From contig RHPI01002402.1 of the NCBI GenBank assembly GCA_009103225.1, positions 1,018,127-1,082,126 of the forward strand: a stretch of 64,000 nt of DNA, read 5' to 3'. Positions 1 through 14,923 of this stretch are shown here, piece after piece. The stretch comes from Chlorokybus atmophyticus. Taxonomy: Eukaryota > Streptophyta > Chlorokybophyceae > Chlorokybales > Chlorokybaceae. The translations under genes were made by a program, and so were the position numbers. The notes under the pieces were generated by a model, which made no database searches, was not told where the DNA came from, and saw nothing but the letters and a program-made list of their open reading frames with translations. How positions within the stretch are numbered: the stretch's first letter is position 1; each line of letters begins with the position of its first letter.

Positions 1-1
1 C

Positions 2-3000
2 CCACCACATCCGTCACCACCCCCACCCTCGCCTCCACCTCCGTCACCTCCACCCCCCGAGGCTGGAGGCCGGAAGCTGCTTTCCCTGGACACGTTGCTC
101 GACACGCCCTACGAGTACATCCTCTCCAAGCAGTCCGAGCACAGCAACAAGGGCTACTGGTTTGGCATGAAGCAGCTCCCGACCTGGGGCACGTTCAATG
201 TGACTGTCGGCATCTACGTTGGTGCGGAGACTTTCCGCGTCCTCGACCAGGTCATTGACCTCGAGTACAACAGCTGGCTGCACCTCGCCGCCACGTACAA
301 CGGCACCGAGCTGCGCTTCTACATCAATGGCGTGTTGACGGCCAATGCCACATACGACTACCGTGAGGTCATGCTGCAGAAGCGTAACAACCAGCCGCTT
401 CGCATTGGCAAGGGCTTCAACGGCTACGTCGATGAAGTGAAGCTCTTCAGCCGAGTGCTGTCCGCATCGCAGATTGACTATGCTGCCGCATGCACGTGCG
501 ACAAGGCCAGCCTCGCGAAGCAGGACAAGTCGTTAATTGCCTTCTACCGCTTTAACGATGCTACTGGTTACGTTGTTCGGGACTCGAGCCTGTCAGGCCA
601 CCACGGCATGATTGGCATGGAGTTCACAGAAGTCGATCAGGGCCACAACGCCCACATCACCTGCCCCGTGGGCACCACTGTCACCGACGTCCTGTACGCC
701 AACTACGGCACCAACCAGGGCGTGGGCGGCGCGTACATGGTGGACGACTGCAGCAGCGAGAACTCTATGCTCGTGGTTCGCGCGGCCTGCCTTGGTGAGA
801 ACTCGTGCATGGTCACAGCCAGCAACGATGCCTTTGGCGGAAACCCCTGCACCCACGTCACCAAGAGTCTGGCCATCAGCGTCCTGTGCAGCTCCCCAAG
901 CAAGAACCTGTGGGCCGTCGACCAAGCACCCTCCCTCATCGGCGTGCCAAAGGTTGGACCCAAGCCCTGGTGCCTTGATGGCCGATGCAAGACCTGGAGC
1001 ATCCGCAAGGCCGTGTCCGGAGAGCCAATCACCTTTGGCATGACCGGCATCGACAGCTGCGGGTTCAAGGAGATCTATGGCGGGCAGCCATACTCTGTCA
1101 TGATGACCTACCCTGATGAACTTGTGACGGAGGTTGATGAGCAGCACACCTGCGTGCCCACATGGATAGCGGGCAGCACTTTGGACGGCTCCTTCGCATG
1201 GACAGGAATGGACAAGTACAACCTTTCCATCACCCCAACCAAGGCCAGCTCCGCTGTGCTCGACATCATGCTCGACGCCAAGCGGGCCTTCTCGTACAAG
1301 CTGACCGTCCTGCCCGGCCCTGCCGCAGCTGAGACCAGCGCTGTGCTCGCCAGCCACGACAGGAGCATCCAGGCAGGTGTCTCCACATCTATTGTTGTTC
1401 TACTGTTGGACGTCAACTCCAACCTCGTGCCCGTCAACAACGCTCTGTTGGAACGCTTGATGCTCGACGTTACTGGCGGCGACAGCGTGTACGGCGCGAC
1501 GGGGGTTGGTGCTGAGACCAGCACTGCCGAGATGTTCCTGATGTTCCCTCAGTCTGGCGTCTACTCGGTGGACGTGAAGCTGTGCGATGAGGAGGACCAC
1601 ACCAGCTGCGAACTGATCGACCACTTGGTCTTCACCGTGTCTGCGTGGGTGCCGAGGGAGGTCGACAGTGTCACTCTGCCAGCCGAACGCTTCGAGCACT
1701 CCGCTGCTGTGGTTGGCTCTGAGGTGATCGTATTTGGCGGTGCTGGCAAGGATAAGTCCTACCTCGGTGAGACGTGGAAGCTCAACTTGGGCGACATTAG
1801 CTGGGAAGAGTACTTTGCTTTCCGCGCCCCCGTGACAGTGTCTGGAGACATCGTCGCATCATCGTACAACCTAGAGGTTGCTGTGGACACGTTTTCGCTC
1901 ATTGTGGCGGGCAACATGCGCTCCGACTGCGGTGACGTTCGTTTCGTCACCGCTGAAGGCACCTCGCTGCCATACTGGGTGGATCCTCTGCCCGGTTGCG
2001 GAGCAAGCAACACCGTCTTCTGGGTCAAGGTGGCCTCTGATGAGGACTTCTTCATGTACTATGGCTCGCAGACTTCCATGTCAACCTCAACCGAGACCAT
2101 CTTCGAGCTTTTTGAGGGCTTCGAGTACAACGCCAGCATCTTCAACAACCACTGGAGTCTGAAGGACGACTCTGCCTGCTCACCAGGCAGCATCAATGTT
2201 GGAAGTGAAGCTGCATTTGTTACTTCGGATGAGGTGGCGCTCCAGGGTACCCGCGCGCTGCGCGTTGACACACAGCTCTTGTCCGGAGGCTCCATCCAGC
2301 TGGACATCAGCAGCGCTATCGAGGACTTGCCGTCATACCGCTTCAAGGCATACCTGTACGATGGCAACTGTGCCGACGCCACTCACTACATCAGTCCTGA
2401 CGTTGACGGCAACGAGCAGTGCGACGTCGACAACAGCAAGCCTCGATTGCCAATGTACAACGCGCTCGGCCTGTACACGAGTGCCGCGCGCGACATGTAT
2501 GCGATGTCTTACCCGTGGAGGTCGGCAGGCGCGCAACGTTCACCCGGCTGGCACAGCCTTGCTTTCTACAGCAACAACACGGCTCTGACCATGTATGTTG
2601 ATGGCATGGCCGCAAGGCTCTCCAGCAGCAAGCCCAGCACTCTCAACGAGAACATCTTCATCCGTGGCGGCATGTTTGCCAACTTCTCGGAAGGCAACGC
2701 TTACTGGGATGCCATCATCGTCACGGAGTACCTGCCGGGTGTCAATGCGTCCGTGGATCTCACAGCAGCGGAGGCTGTCCTTTACAACCCGTCGGCTACC
2801 GAGTGGGTTATGGTTGAGACAGATCACACGCCTCCAGCAAGGCAGGGACATAGCTCAGTCGTTTATGACTCCGCTGTGTACATCTTTGGTGGCGAGCGCA
2901 GCGCGTATGAGTACAATGACCTCTGGAAGTACTCCCATGAGAATGAGGTGAGTGATAGAACAAAGATACACATGCGTTGGTCTGTGAGACATTATTGATG

Positions 3001-3756
3001 ATGATGAGGATGATGATGATGATGCTTTCCTAACATGCTTTTGTGTTGCAGGACTGGACCTTTGTGACGCTCATCACCAACACCACACCTGCTGGAAGGC
3101 ACGACCACAGCGCCGTTGCCTACAACGGCTCCATGTACGTGTTTGGCGGCCGCTCCCCGCAGCCGCTGGGAGACTTCTGGAAGTTCACTTTCAACAACGG
3201 CTCCTGGGACATGTTGACTTCACCCGAAATGGAGGGCCTGTCTGCGCGCTTTGGGCACTCTGCCGTTGTGGTCGAGGACAGCATGTACGTGTACGGCGGG
3301 TACAGCCAGATGGGTGGCTTGATGGCAGACATCTGGCAGTACAACTTCACCACGTCGATGTGGGCATCAGTTGAGCCCACAGTGAACGGGACGAGTACAT
3401 ATGTTGATGACTCTGCAATCCTGTTGCCCGCAATAAACGTCCCCGAGGCCCGCTTTGCCCACACGGCCGGCGCCTACGGCGGCGCCATGTACATTGTTGG
3501 TGGCGCGGGCGGACTTCGCATGCGCACGGCATTTGATGACGTGTGGAAGTTTGACGTTGCATCGAAGCAATGGCAGCCTCTCTACAACGAGACCGGCCTT
3601 GGTCGATACGACGCAGATGGTGGCGTGGTCGTGCTCGATGGAGGCGCGCCCTTCTTTGTTGTCTTTGGTGGCCACGGACACGGCACATTCCACAAAGACA
3701 CGCAAGCCTACTTCATTGGAGGCCAGAGTCACACCAGCAGCGCTTCATCGTCATAA
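2..3756 (+). CDS. Secreted LamG / SUEL-lectin / Kelch multidomain protein (5' partial)
   Basis: The frame is open to the left edge, so the N-terminus lies outside the window. Exon 1 is 2-2947; a 104-nt intron (GTGAGT..TTGCAG, with a GAT microsatellite) is followed by exon 2, 3052-3756, ending in TAA. The phase is preserved (..HENE|DWTF..). Domains in order: a Pro/Ser linker (first ~20 codons); a LamG/concanavalin-like domain (nt ~150-490, core FNGYVDEVKLFSR); a SUEL galactose/rhamnose-binding lectin domain (nt ~640-890, with CPVGTTVTDVLYANYG and GGNPCTHVTKSL); two filamin/Ig-like blocks (nt ~1000-1325 and 1340-1650); a first Kelch motif (RFEHSAAVVGSEVIVFGG); a DUF2341-like region ending MYYGSQ (nt ~1830-2110); a second concanavalin-like region (nt ~2200-2760); then at least four Kelch repeats (VYIFGG, MYVFGG, MYVYGG, MYIVGG). 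There is no C-terminal membrane segment. It is probably a secreted or cell-wall adhesive glycoprotein; the ligand is unknown. Confidence 0.85.
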
Positions 3757-5074
3757 AGTCGCAATGCAATAACACAACATGGTGTTTCTCTCTCTCCCAC
3801 GCTTAGCGTTTTACCTTGATGGCGGCGGAACACACACGTCTCTAAGGGTGTACGCGCGGTTTCGCATGCACGCCTTTATGCTCCCCCCGACATGCCAGCC
3901 ATTCATGTGTAGTAGTATTCTTTTTATCCAATGTGCATAAGCCTGCATTCAGGCTCCGTTTGTGTCCGACCCTGCCCTCGGGAACCGCCGTGCAACTGTG
4001 GATATCTTCTCAATGGCAAAAGTTTAACTGTGTTGCTTTCACCATTGCTGTTCGCTGATTTCATGCATACCTGTTGCTCCTTTACATCAGTCTCAACCGC
4101 AATGTTTGCGAATCAATGATGACAGCGGATGGAACTGCATGCGGAACATCTTGCCTTGGTCGCATACACAGACTTATCACTTTCAGAGCACTACTGTCCA
4201 CGAGTTTGGCGCATGTTAGAACAGTAGTAGTAACAACACCCCTATAGGAGAACAGCAGCAGGTCAACAAGCATATCGCACACATGATTCAGCGTGGTACC
4301 ATCATCACGCAATGCTTGGCATTTTACTTAATGTTGGAATGGCGTTTTGTGCAATTGGCACAAGTGTATAGTGAGCATCAGTGATATCCATGCTTGCCTA
4401 GGTTGTTACGCGTTGACCCAACACGCGAGCATTAGTTGATAAACCCAATGAATGCAAAGGCATGAACAGGGCATACCGCGCTCACCCAGCCTCCGGCATG
4501 CACATTTGAACCAAACACACAAACGGTTAATTTGTTCTCGCGTCCAATCAGCTACTTCAACCCTACCTAACATGACCAACGAAAATGAATACGCCACGTA
4601 CACAGCAGTCAGCTGTTTTTCCTGCAGCTGACTGTTTGCACTATACACAACGGTGTTACGCCATGAAAATTGCTACACACTATAAACACTCCACCATGAA
4701 CACAGTCACTGTACTAATACGGTAAACGACACGAATCCAACGCCAATGTATCCTACAGTATCCTACACTATCGCCCACTGCACGCATGTGAGACATCTGC
4801 TGCGCTGCTGCGATGTCTTCACTGCTGCATGTGAGACCGTATGTACTCCTTCCGCACCCCTCCGCTTGATGAAGTCAGACTGGTGCGCAGTATTGTGTAT
4901 GTCCCCACATTGGATGTGTACAACTTGTTGTTGTCTCCCCCAACGAATCCCTCACATCATATGGTACACATGTACTCCCGGGTGCTTCTTCTGCAAGGCT
5001 GCTTAAGCGGATGGCGCAAACATAGCGGCGGAGAACTCAACCTCCTGCTGCTGAGACACAGAAGAGGGCTCTAC
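3757..5074. other. Intergenic, no gene seen
   Basis: This lies between the stop of the Kelch gene and the 3' end of the convergent AP2 gene. It is AT-richer than the flanking exons. Only short overlapping open frames occur, without domain content or good splice sites. It presumably holds both 3' UTRs. Confidence 0.5.
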
Positions 5075-8427
<3,353 letters not shown>

Positions 8428-8920
8428 GCCCCACCTCCTCCCCCTCTCCCACCACTACTCAAGACGCTTTCACACTGCTCTGGTACGGTCTGTCTGCCTC
8501 ACTGCGTGTGTGGTCTGGCTGTGTGTACTGCTACAACACCTCACTCACTCACGCTCACTCCCTTTCACACATCCATCAACCAAACCAACAGGTGTGGACT
8601 ATCAAGTAAAAAAGGGAGAGCAGAGATGGGTTTTCAAGCAGCGGCAATGGACACAGCTACAACGGCACACCAGCCTGGTGTCCAACCAGGTTGGCAGATG
8701 CGGCACGAGACACCGCAACACAGGACACAAATGGAGCGCAATAGAGGGGGGAAATCCTACCAACTTCGCAACCGATAATCCAACCTCAACCCAAACAACA
8801 CTACTGTATATCTTACTCTCTGTCTCCTCTCCGCCCCCTCAGATGCACAAACAGCTAAGAAGGGAGCGGGAATCAACAGGGGAGAAAGGTAGAGAGTGTG
8901 TAAGAGTGACACGCACAGAG

Positions 8921-8957
8921 AGAGGCCGCTGCAATGGGACGCATTGCAGCGGCCTCT
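8921..8957. repeat. Perfect 16-bp inverted repeat with 5-nt loop
   Basis: The left arm AGAGGCCGCTGCAATG (8921-8936) pairs fully with 8942-8957 around the loop GGACG. It is GC-rich and flanked by AG/CT-rich sequence that extends the pairing imperfectly. It lies in non-coding DNA upstream of the recognised AP2 exons. Confidence 0.85.
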
Positions 8958-9650
8958 TCTCTTGCAGAGCTTCTGATGTTTTTGTTGTTCTTGGCCTGTG
9001 CTGTGGGCCTGCATGCATCCAGAACAACGTTGTACTTCTTACTTGAAGCTAAAGGTTACCTGTATTAATATCTCTCTGACTTCTTCTTCTTCAGGCCAGC
9101 GCTGCCCAACTCAAGGCAGCTTTGACCGCATCGAGCATGGAGACACAGAAACTTTTTCAATTATATTATGGACTTTGCCCGTCCATGGTCAGACAGCAAC
9201 ACAGGACAAGGGCATGCATTATCAAGAAGGTAACAGGGTATTGGGTCAGGCGGGCGGTTACGGCGCGGTGTAGTCCGAGGGGCGCGCCATTGCCGAGGTT
9301 CATGCAGACTCAAACTAGCGTCATGTCACCAACACAGACGCATTGTTCCCCCTCCCCCCTTGGAAAGCGCCTTGGAAAAATATCATGACATGTGTACATT
9401 GCCCCATGCACGCATGTACACACTAGTACCCACGTGCACATGTACGTGTGTACCACATGTCACGTCACGTCAGTTGGCCCTGCAAGCCACACGCGGTTTC
9501 TGTCTGATGCGGCTGTTGAAGAAGAGCTCAGGCGGGGACGTCAGGGCTTTGCATGCCATGCATTGGTGAGTGCTCTGGGCAAGGTGTACTGCACTGCATC
9601 CTTTCGCGGTTCCCAGACTGGGGACCCCAATGCACGGCATGGCATGGCAT

Positions 9651-9691
9651 GGCATTGGGGACCCCAGCTTGAAGTTGGGGTCCCCAATGCC
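9651..9691. repeat. Near-perfect 41-nt palindrome (hairpin 1 of a pair)
   Basis: The arm GGCATTGGGGACCCCAGCTT is followed by a one-base centre and its complement, with one G-T wobble. Pairing extends imperfectly outward into CATGG repeats, to about 9634-9702. A further partial copy, GGGGACCCCAATGC, lies just upstream at 9620-9633. Confidence 0.85.
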
Positions 9692-9708
9692 ATGGCCATG
9701 CCAGGGAA

Positions 9709-9778
9709 GGAGGGCCTCGCATGCCTCCAACTCATGACCCCTAATAGGGTCCCAAGTTGGAGGCATGCGGGGCCCTCC
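9709..9778. repeat. 70-nt hairpin with 24-bp arms (hairpin 2 of a pair)
   Basis: The left arm GGAGGGCCTCGCATGCCTCC continues to AACT (9709-9732). It pairs with 9755-9778 with a single mismatch. The loop holds its own GACCC..GGGTC stem. It sits 17 nt from hairpin 1. Confidence 0.85.
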
Positions 9779-9799
9779 TTCTCTGTGTTGGCAAGCGCT

Positions 9800-10420
9800 T
9801 TTGTGCTGTGAGGTGGGGGTCACGAAGAACTTGTACTTTGCGACGTTGTCGATAAGGCTGGGTGTGTCAGAAGCTGGGGACAGGCTGGGGCGCGGGTGGT
9901 GAGTGCCAGTTGCCAGCTGGCAGCGGTTCCAGCGGTTGGCAGGCGGCAACTGCACGGAGAACGACACGGCCGCCAGGCGGAACGTATCGCCTCCGTACCC
10001 ATGCACACGGTCAGGCGCTGCAGGCGAGATACCTGTGTACGCGTTGAACGTCGCTCCTGAACTAAAAAGGCAATGCGGGTCTCATCTCAGTTTCAAAAAG
10101 TCTTTCCTGCATGCAAGATCTACTGCCTGTGTGCTTTGCGGCTGTCGTCCGAGGTGGGTGCATCCGCAACTTGTTACAAGCGTTCTGTGCAGTTGCGGTT
10201 CAACTGCACATAACGCTTGTAACTTTTCTGGGCTTGACAGTCTGGCAGTGGCGTTAGCGGTGGCGTGGACACTGCTGACATGCACTGTATATTCTTTGCG
10301 AGACACGACATGAACTCTCCCTATCTGTGAACTTTGCTGCAACGTCTGAACACAGGCACAGGACCGGGGCAAGAAAGCGCCCGCCTCCTTGACGGCCTCG
10401 CTGATCTGAGATGAACCTGC
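9800..10420 (-). CDS. Unrecognised minus-strand coding block
   Basis: Three stretches read like exons. ~10405-10340 (ISEAVKEAGAFLPRSCACVQ) has an upstream CTCAG acceptor. ~10035-9900 (GDTFRLAAVSFSVQLPPANR, continuing WNRCQLATG) follows an ACACAG acceptor. ~9858-9800 (LIDNVAKYKFFVTPTSQ) follows ACCCAG. They are GC-rich and open, unlike the surrounding intergenic DNA. No family was recognised and the phases between blocks were not proved. They could be 5' exons of the AP2 gene, a separate gene or remnants. Confidence 0.3.
10173..10223. repeat. 51-nt inverted repeat, 23-bp arms with one mismatch
   Basis: The arm GTTACAAGCGTTCTGTGCAG continues TTG, then the 5-nt loop CGGTT and the complementary arm at 10201-10223. 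One mismatched position (C/T) lies in the middle. It falls between two blocks of the possible gene at 9.8-10.4 kb. Confidence 0.85.
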
Positions 10421-10429
10421 TATCAGGTC

Positions 10430-12354
10430 GTCAGTCGCTCAGTGTGTGCGTCACTACTGTCAGCTGAGAGAGAGCTTAGCAGACGGCTACTGCGACGCTG
10501 CGGAGGCTATGCTAGCAGCTAGCAGCTCGCGTCTCACGACAGCGACGTCACCGGTGGCTGCCGCAGGCTGAGGTCATGCATGCCAAGCTACAAACTCAAT
10601 ACCTGTACATGTTGTTACGCAGCCACATGCACATAGGGTAGTGTGATGGCCCCGGGGTGTAGTGTAAGTGTGGCGCTGTGCTGGCTGGCTTGAGATGCTT
10701 TGGTAGCGCGTGTGTGTGTACAAAAGGGGTGTGCTATTATGCCGGCATGCATCGCGTGCCGAGACATGCATCACACTCTTGGGTAAACACATTCTATTCA
10801 CCACCGGGCTAGTATTTTCTATGCTATGCCAACTCTAGCCTGCCCCGTTAGCCATGCAGTCAGCATGCAGAATTGTAGTCACCTGCACCACGGCGGCGGT
10901 TAGTGGCCAGCCTCCACAACAGTGACGACAGCAACAGCAGACTGTAGGACTCCCCCCGCCCTCCTCTCCCATGTCGCCGCCACCCTCTCCGCCCGTCATA
11001 GTGCAGCGCTGCCGATTGCGCAATCATGGTTAGGTTCCCCGCAGCATGCATGCATGACATCAGCACGCATGCACGTCGCCTTTGCAGCGGTGGTAGTCTG
11101 TGTCATGTGTGTGTGTGCACAGACTGAGCGCATGTATGCAAAGTGACTCATACTCTATGCACATACGCTGATGCGGGTTCACTATACACCCTCCCCTGCC
11201 CTCCCATGCATGCGGGCAGCCCGCTGAGTGGGTGTGGTTTCATCATGTCCTCGTCAAACCTGCGTTACTGAGCTGCTAAGTCGTCTTTTCGCTGCGTGAC
11301 AAAAGAAGGCTGGTCCCCCATCTCTCAGTAATTTGCCAACACATGGTGTTCCAGCGGAGGGAAGTTGGTAATAACCACAAGCTGCTTGGTAGTAATCACA
11401 AACATAAGTGGATACGCTTCGTAGCGACAGTGGCTACAAAGCGTCCACTCATTATGTTGCTGGTTCACTGTCAACTGACACTGACTACCGAGACATCATA
11501 ACATTATATGGTATGCTATACTGTACATGGCATGCGCGTGCCTGCATTTCAGCAAGTAGTGCAATTATTGCCGCAGTCTTAAACAACTGAGTCACCAAAA
11601 GCACCAAACGTGCGCGCAGAACCTGTAGTCTAATGCTATCAGCAAGCGATGTGAAACAATATGGGCCTACTGGGAACATTGCCTGTACAGTGCGTGATCA
11701 GGCCTGCATGCACTTGGCTTATCCAGTTAACCATCGCTACTGTATGTACACACACCTGAGCTAGCATGTATGATGGAGCACCCCGTACACATACATACAA
11801 ACGTGTGTAATTTAGTTATTGTCGGCTACAAAGACAATTTGCTCGAGTGATGCCAGCAGTGCAGTCCTCGAACTTGCATCTCAGCTTGCATAGTGTCAGG
11901 GAGCCGACCTAGGTTGAACTCGCAAGAATGTTGACGAAGCTGCTATGGAGGAGCGTGCCTCAATGCCATAGACAAACCATGCTTGCTGAACAAACGCCAT
12001 ACAAGTGCCACATGAATAGCGCATCCATCAAATCAAATGCTGCCAGCCTCCTTCTGGCGTTTGTGCTTGGCAGCTTTACCCATGCCAAAGACCTGCACAC
12101 GGTCCACGCAAGTGTTGGTCATTATGGCTCAAAACACGGCGCCCATACAGGCAATGCATGCCAATTTGCTGCCAATTTGCTGTCTGCTTTTACCACATGC
12201 ACCCACCCCAGCAAGAACATCTTCAGACACCGCCCTTGACGCATCAGCAGCAGGATCCGGTACAGGCTTTCTCTGCACAAAGGTCCTCCTTGCAGCCGCC
12301 TTCTCATTCAGTGACCCATTCGCACCTTCTTGCTGAACACAGAAAATTGAAACA
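10430..12354. other. Intergenic, with one long imperfect hairpin
   Basis: No gene was recognised. 10430-10560 is GC-rich with repeated GCTAGCAGCTAGCAGC words. 11401-11458 forms an imperfect hairpin: AACATAA-GTGGATACGCTT-GTAGC pairs with GCTAC-AAGCG-TCCAC..TTATGTT around the loop GACAGTG. The stretch from about 11.9 kb leads into the 3' flank of the ESF2 gene. Confidence 0.5.
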
Positions 12355-14028
12355 TCAAGTACACGTGAGCTGCCAGCGAATTGCAGCTGGTGACGGAACT
12401 GTTGCAACCAACAAGTTTTCTTCTGGGCGCAGCAAGCCCACCGCCGTCATAGACTCAGATAACAGCACCTTGCTATGGCGCTGTTCCATGGCTTCAATGG
12501 CATGCGCCTGATCCACTTTAGCGAGGTAGAAGTCGCGCTCCTTCTTGGCCTGCGACAGCTCCGCCTGCAGCTTCTGCTCCCGTACAGCATTGCGGTATGC
12601 TGCCACAACAGGGGGCACATGTTACAGCCTCTCAAGACCTGTGTGCCACATGCCACTCCTGAGACCAGTCATGACTCAGCTAACGCACCTATCTCTTCTG
12701 TCAAGTGATCCCACTTGAACTTCGGCAGATACTTTATGTTCCAGAGATCGTAAAAGTAGGCAGATCTCCGCTTTCCACCTGGGAGTACAAGACACATGGA
12801 TGACCTTCGCGCAGCTTGCGATGAGAGCTGTAACTCTCTAGTGTTGAAAAGATTGAGCAGCTTTCCGCGAACAGACAGCAACATGTTGCTACAGTGCTCA
12901 TTTTGCTACCAATGTTTTGGCCATTCAGCGCAGAAGCCACTCGCTTGGCAACTCCTTTGTCCGCGAACTCTACCCAGCTGCACTGAAGCAAGCAGCAGAC
13001 AACCAGTCAGCTTCCAATACTTCCAAGAATAATAACATCTACTGTGGTGCTTGAAGCATCTGCACAACAGATATACTCTGAAAATATATCAACCTAACAC
13101 CATTGATGAACATGAGATGAGCTGCTGCACCTACCCCTCAGTGAAGTTCTTGCCACTGTTACCACCGGCTTGCTTGCGCTTCTTCCTCAGTCGCGGATCT
13201 TGTGTAACATGCAACTGCGATAAGTGCTAGCAAACAACTGTAAGCTGCATACTCAACTCCGGCTGCATGCGTTGGTCGGGGGCGTTGCTATACAATACAC
13301 CTTCTGGAGCAAGGTATATCCTCAGAACCTCTCCATACTGTGACAGGATGTGGCGCAGCTTCAGTGGTTTCATAAACGGAGGAATGCGGCTGAGGTATAT
13401 GACACCACGTTGCCTGTTGTTAACGTAGATGTTCAAATTGACATACTTACGCCACAAAGGGCGTGTGGCGGACTTGTGTGCTTACATACAAGGAGAAACG
13501 GAGAAAAGAGAATGGCAGCTTGAGCTTGAACATGCAGACATGTCCTGCAGAGGACAGCTTGCTACACACACTGTAAAGCTGGTTGGAACAAGGCAGTGGC
13601 TTCAGGCAGCTGTAATTGATATAGCTGTCGCATTGCAAGAGCAGCATGCACATGCAAGGCATGCTGATTGTAATTGTATGCCTGTATGTCTCTTGAAGGC
13701 GCTGCAGCTTTTCTCTGTTCAATTCAGGGTTCCGAAGTTTTACCCTCTGCTTCTTCTTCATTGTGTCGGGCTGCTCACCATTGTGCTCCTCAACGCTAAC
13801 GCCTGGACCCTGCTCTTCCTCTACCTCTGCCTCGTCTTCATACTCCTCATCCCTTCCACTAAACCCTGCAAGCTTCTCCTCCTCTTCCTGCCCCTTGTCC
13901 TCTTCCTCCTCGTCCCCGCCCTCCTCCTCTCGCTCCTCGTCAACCGCTGCCATCACCTCCTCTTCGGACATGTCCCCTTGCTCCTCCTCTAGCTGCACAT
14001 CTACCTCGCGGGACCGCTTGCCGCCCAT
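12355..14028 (-). CDS. ESF2: ESF2/ABT1-type pre-rRNA processing protein
   Basis: The start MGGKRSREVDVQL is at 14028, just downstream of a (CCG)n 5' UTR at ~14038-14061. Exon 1 encodes an acidic Glu/Asp-rich N-terminus. Later exons: a short one ending at the GTAAGTATG donor near 13449; 13413-~13245 (GVIYLSRIPPFMKPLKLRHI, the RRM-like start); ~13200-13135 (KQAGGNSGKNFTEG); 12977-12910 (WVEFADKGVAKRVASALNGQ); 12778-12689 (SAYFYDLWNIKYLPKFKWDH); and 12599-12355 (VREQKLQAELSQAKKERDFY) with a TGA stop. Phases from 13135 onward join exactly. This matches the ESF2/ABT1 family: nucleolar RNA-binding proteins needed for 18S rRNA maturation in the small-subunit processome. The exact donor of exon 1 is unclear because the intron before 13475 is open in frame. 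Confidence 0.9.
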
Positions 14029-14593
14029 CTCAACCCGCCGCCGCCGCCGCCGCCGCCGCTGCCACACTCCTAAACCTAAACTCAAGTGTGAATCTAAAGC
14101 TAAGCCCAAGCCTTACATCCCGATCCGCCAAGCCCTGTTGTGCACATTGGGTTCATCCAAACCGGTTCGAAAGCGTAAGCGCAAACACTTTCTGTCCCCT
14201 CGAAGCGTAGCAAACAGTAGCACTGCGCAGGCCAAGTTGTTGGCAGCCATGTTGCTGTGGCGGACATGGGCGGCCGCAGCGGCGAGCTGCTCGCAGCGCA
14301 GGGCAGGCGCGTTACTGACGTCAGGAAGCAGGTTCATGTCCGCCGGGTCGCCTACCAGCGTCTCAGTCAGCGAGGACGTGGGTGAGTGCGGCGAGTTGGT
14401 GCGTGATGATAAGGCAGCGCCCATGCGCAGTGTGGCAATGCCGGCTGGACAATGGCATGTGACACTAATGTTGGGAGAGCTTCAGTTGAACTCGCAATCT
14501 TCTGCACGGTGCACGTCTTTCATAAATTATCGTCTGTGCTTTTCTTTGCTGAATGTCAAGTGAACTGATCATCTGTGCTGCTGAATACATGCG

Positions 14594-14594
<1 letters not shown>

Positions 14595-14629
<35 letters not shown>

Positions 14630-14846
14630 NNNNNNNNNNNNNNNNNNNNNNNNNNNNNNNNNNNNNNNNNNNNNNNNNNNNNNNNNNNNNNNNNNNNNNN
14701 NNNNNNNNNNNNNNNNNNNNNNNNNNNNNNNNNNNNNNNNNNNNNNNNNNNNNNNNNNNNNNNNNNNNNNNNNNNNNNNNNNNNNNNNNNNNNNNNNNNN
14801 NNNNNNNNNNNNNNNNNNNNNNNNNNNNNNNNNNNNNNNNNNNNNN
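14595..14846. other. Poly-C run and 217-nt assembly gap
   Basis: Thirty-five C residues (14595-14629) run into N at 14630-14846, followed by CCCGACCCCC. The missing sequence lies between the ESF2 promoter side and the first recognised OsmC exon, and probably hides the OsmC 5' end. Confidence 0.95.
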
Positions 14847-14923
14847 CCCGACCCCCTCCCGCCAAGTGGTGGTGCATTCATGCTTTTGTTAAAGATAATC
14901 GTCACCAAGCGGCATTCATGCAG

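Noticed and set aside
593-1357. 254-codon minus-strand frame
   Set aside because: It is a shadow of the GC-rich Kelch/SUEL exon on the plus strand.
14113-14424. 103-codon minus-strand frame upstream of ESF2
   Set aside because: No family, no splice continuity with the ESF2 start at 14028; probably GC-rich promoter DNA.
13763-14563. 266-codon Ser/Pro-rich plus-strand frame
   Set aside because: It is antisense to the Glu/Asp-rich first exon of the ESF2 gene, which has clear family matches in the other direction.
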